Below are positions 5,341 to 7,035 of a stretch of 7,035 nt of DNA, in pieces; positions within the stretch are counted from its first letter, which is position 1, and every line of letters begins with the position of its first letter. A model generated the notes under the pieces. The model was not told the DNA's origin, did no database searches, and saw only the letters and a list, made by a program, of their open reading frames with translations. The DNA is from Vulcanimicrobiota bacterium (GTDB lineage: Bacteria > Vulcanimicrobiota > Vulcanimicrobiia > Eremiobacterales > Eremiobacteraceae). Where the stretch lies: positions 1 through 7,035 of the forward strand of contig JAFANK010000182.1 in assembly GCA_019232725.1 (NCBI GenBank). Direction: 5' to 3'. Both the position numbers and the translations under genes were made by a program.

Positions 5341-6138
5341 ATGACCCCGTTCTCGGCCGCGGCGTTCGTCTTGCTCGGCCTTGTGGCCGGCACGTATGGC
5401 ACGATCGTCGGCGTCGGCGGTGGCATTTTTATCGTGCCGGTACTGCTCATGCTGCACGTGCCGCCCAAAGAAGCAGCTGGCACCTCGATGGCGGTCGTGT
5501 GTGCGAACGCACTCTCCGGATCGGTAGCGTTCTTGCGTCAACGCCGCATCGATCTTCGTTCGACTGCTATCTTCGCAGTGGCCGGTATCCCCGGCGCCGT
5601 GGCGGGCGGCTTTGCCGATCAAATCGTGCCGCCCAAGCTCTTCAGCATGTTGTTCGCTGCGCTGCTGACGATTGCAGGCGTTCGGTTTTTGCTGCGTCCA
5701 GGCCATGGCGGCGACGGCACACCGGCCATCGCTGACCGCGCGGTGACCGCCGGTTTTCGACCTGGCTGGGCTATCGCGATCGGCCTGGTTGCGGGATTTT
5801 TTGCAAGCGTCTTGGGCGTGGGCGGCGGCATCATCTATGTGCCGACAATGTCTTACCTGTTTGCGTTTCCCGCGCACGTCGCGACCGCGACCTCCACATC
5901 GATCATCGCGCTCACTGCGCTCGTGGCGACAGCTTCGCATACGTTCTACCACGATGTCCGATGGCTCGCGGCGGTATTGCTTGCAATTGGGGCTGTGGCC
6001 GGGGCGCAACTCGGTGCACGTATCGCGCCTCGAATCCGCGCGCCGGGTCTCTTGCGGCTCTTCGCCCTCGCGATGCTGCTCACTGCGGCCTGGCTCTTCT
6101 ACCGCGCGCTTGCGCCACCAGGCGCCGCGGGCGCCTGA
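5341..6138 (+). CDS. TSUP (TauE/SafE/DUF81) family membrane permease
   Basis: A 265-residue integral membrane protein of the sulfite/sulfonate exporter (TSUP) superfamily. The diagnostic internal duplication is visible: GVGGGIFIVPVLLMLHVPPK (24-43) in the first half and GVGGGIIYVPTMSYLFAFP (159-177) in the second, each followed by a small-residue/Thr-Ser stretch (AAGTSMAVVCANALSGSVAF; ATATSTSIIALTALVATASH). About eight hydrophobic segments fit the family: 5-25, 28-40, 47-65, 75-92, 98-117, 143-170, 180-200, 208-226 and 237-256, some of them merged. Characterised members move small anions such as sulfite, sulfoacetate or thiosulfate; the substrate here cannot be inferred and no sulfur-metabolism gene is nearby. 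ATG 5341 is chosen because the membrane domain begins there; the frame continues upstream to 5185 with an Arg-rich, non-protein-like sequence. There is no clear Shine-Dalgarno sequence. The 3' end overlaps the convergent GNAT gene by 40 bp. Confidence 0.9.
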   Translation: MTPFSAAAFVLLGLVAGTYGTIVGVGGGIFIVPVLLMLHVPPKEAAGTSMAVVCANALSGSVAFLRQRRIDLRSTAIFAVAGIPGAVAGGFADQIVPPKLFSMLFAALLTIAGVRFLLRPGHGGDGTPAIADRAVTAGFRPGWAIAIGLVAGFFASVLGVGGGIIYVPTMSYLFAFPAHVATATSTSIIALTALVATASHTFYHDVRWLAAVLLAIGAVAGAQLGARIAPRIRAPGLLRLFALAMLLTAAWLFYRALAPPGAAGA

Positions 6139-6665
6139 AGTTCGTAGCGGTGGTCGAAGCGACCGGGCATATCATCACTTGGGCCTGTCCACGTGCGTTG
6201 AAATCCAATGTGCTCTAACAAAGCGATCGATGCAGCGTTTTCCGTGTCGACCGTCGCGCGTACCCACCGCACGCCGAATTCCTCAAACAAAAACCGCACG
6301 AGCCGAGCGCACCCCTCTTTGCCATAACCCTGGCGCCAGTGATCGGCAAAGATAGTGTAGCCGATCAAGGACGAACTCCCCGTGATTGTCGCCTGCATGG
6401 TGCCGACGTATGGGCCACCCGTGAGACGCACGGCATAGTTCAACCAGACTTCGCTACCGTCCGGTGAGCGACGCGCCGCAAACCGTGTGAAACGCCGCTC
6501 TAACTCAGCGACGCTCGTTGCACGGTGCGAACGCGGCTCATACGACCACATCCGTTCATCCGCATGCCGCTCGTACAAAAGCTTGGCATGTGACGGATGA
6601 ATCGGCTCAAGCGTCAGGCGCGCCGACCGCAGCGCCTGGTTCAGGTCCGGCGCATGGCGAGACAT
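6099..6665 (-). CDS. GNAT-family N-acetyltransferase (RimJ/RimL-like, Acetyltransf_3 type)
   Basis: A 188-residue protein with one GNAT domain that would use acetyl-CoA to acetylate an amine; the substrate is unknown. The N-terminal strand ALRSARLTLEPI (11-22) is the RimJ/RimL-type opening. The region IGYTIFADHWRQGYGKEGC (101-119) is the core strand plus the acetyl-CoA pyrophosphate loop, with Q-G-Y-G-K-E at 112-117. RWVRATVDTENAASIALLEH (133-152) followed by IGFQR (153-157) is the usual C-terminal GNAT helix and strand. This class covers ribosomal-protein acetylation as well as antibiotic and small-metabolite acetylation, and nothing here separates them. The ATG at 6665 lies 7 bp after the ubiX stop, so the two genes are probably co-transcribed. 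The last 13 codons run antisense to the end of the permease gene, and the low-complexity Ala/Pro/Gly tail (APAAPGGASAR) there may simply result from that overlap. Confidence 0.88.
   Translation of the reverse strand: MSRHAPDLNQALRSARLTLEPIHPSHAKLLYERHADERMWSYEPRSHRATSVAELERRFTRFAARRSPDGSEVWLNYAVRLTGGPYVGTMQATITGSSSLIGYTIFADHWRQGYGKEGCARLVRFLFEEFGVRWVRATVDTENAASIALLEHIGFQRTWTGPSDDMPGRFDHRYELQAPAAPGGASAR
6119..6137. terminator. Perfect 8-bp hairpin in the convergent gene overlap
   Basis: CAGGCGCC-GCG-GGCGCCTG forms an uninterrupted 8-bp, mostly G:C stem with a 3-nt loop. It covers the permease stop codon and the last GNAT codons. No U-rich tract follows on either strand, so it is not a canonical intrinsic terminator, but it could block elongation or protect 3' ends of both transcripts. 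Confidence 0.45.
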
Positions 6666-6672
6666 CAGATCG

Positions 6673-7035
6673 TTAGGCGTGCTGGTCGGCGGGTCCGCGC
6701 CAGCGCCGGTAGATTTCGTGCGAGACGCCCAGCGCGTCGAGCGCTTTCCCGACGCTGTGATTGACGATGTCGTCAACGGTCTTCGGCATGCTGTAGAAGC
6801 CTGGAATGGGCGGCAAGATGACCGCGCCCAATTCCGCGAGCTGGGTCAATGTGCGCAGATGACCGAGATGGAGCGGCGTTTCGCGGATGAGCAGCACGAG
6901 CCGGCGGCGCTCTTTGAGGCAGACGTCGGCGGCACGCACGAGCAGCGTGTCGTTGAGCGAGTAGGCGATAGCTGCTGCCGTCTTGATCGAACAGGGTGCC
7001 ACGACCATGCCGGCCGTTTGGAACGATCCGCTGGA
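6673..7035 (-). CDS. ubiX: UbiX/Pad1 flavin prenyltransferase, C-terminal 120 residues (5' end outside the window)
   Basis: Flavin prenyltransferase that joins dimethylallyl phosphate to FMN to make prenylated FMN, the cofactor of UbiD-type decarboxylases (ubiquinone synthesis or aromatic acid metabolism). The reading frame enters from the right edge with SSGSFQTAGMVVAPCSIKT, the family's SGSF-T-GM-V-APCS-KT flavin-site block. Next come RAADVCLKERRRLVLLIRET with PLHLGHL (including the conserved Arg-Glu-Thr-Pro), then GAVILPPIPGFY and DDIVNHSVGKALDALGV. About the first third of a typical 190-residue UbiX is missing, beyond the window. The protein ends in a normal family position plus a short polar tail. 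The GNAT gene follows after 7 bp on the same strand. UbiD partner genes, if linked, must lie outside the window. An ATG at 7008 is an internal codon, not the start. Confidence 0.94.
   Translation of the reverse strand, partial: SSGSFQTAGMVVAPCSIKTAAAIAYSLNDTLLVRAADVCLKERRRLVLLIRETPLHLGHLRTLTQLAELGAVILPPIPGFYSMPKTVDDIVNHSVGKALDALGVSHEIYRRWRGPADQHA

Noticed and set aside
5278..6009. 243-codon minus-strand frame antisense to the permease gene
   Set aside because: Very rich in Arg, His and Gln with no motifs; the sense strand encodes a clear duplicated membrane protein.
1..7035. CRISPR array, insertion sequence, tRNA or riboswitch
   Set aside because: No regularly spaced direct repeats, no transposase or terminal inverted repeats, no tRNA cloverleaf with T-loop signature, and no leader long enough for a known riboswitch.

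Overview
The window is a dense stretch of a high-GC bacterial chromosome (GC clearly above half, with GC-rich third codon positions). It carries core housekeeping genes and a few accessory ones. I see no mobile element, CRISPR array, tRNA or rRNA. The der-plsY pairing, an EF-P with a PGKGSAF loop, and a secreted protein with PEGA repeats plus a copper-amine-oxidase-N-like (stalk) domain suggest an uncultured, non-proteobacterial lineage. Candidatus Eremiobacterota (WPS-2) is one guess; nothing in the sequence proves it.

Left block (1-2227, minus strand): a gene for an exported PEGA-repeat protein is followed 37 bp later by miaB (tRNA-A37 methylthiotransferase). A possible start of a third gene runs off the left edge. 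Both gene starts carry the same CAGAGAAC leader word at nearly the same distance. A 70-bp divergent spacer (2228-2297) separates this unit from the next.

Central block (2298-4866, plus strand): der (ribosome-assembly GTPase), plsY (acyl-phosphate glycerol-3-phosphate acyltransferase) and efp (elongation factor P). The three cistrons overlap at their stop/start codons (TGATG, then GTGA), so this is almost certainly one translationally coupled operon. Der contains PPPAPPP, and PlsY ends in Pro-Pro-stop exactly on the efp start. These are the kinds of sequence whose translation EF-P influences, so a feedback link is conceivable.

Right block (4896-7035): a small minus-strand GIY-YIG nuclease-family gene converges on efp. 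A plus-strand TSUP/TauE-family permease gene follows, then a minus-strand pair of ubiX (5' end outside the window) and a GNAT acetyltransferase gene 7 bp behind it. The permease and GNAT genes overlap tail to tail by 40 bp, and a perfect 8-bp hairpin sits in the overlap.

No clearly new multi-gene system is visible. The most interesting points are the Pro-Pro-stop/efp junction, the PEGA-stalk protein paired with miaB, the hairpin in the convergent overlap, and a possible short coding leader in front of the permease gene. Every stretch over 300 bp is covered by a gene.
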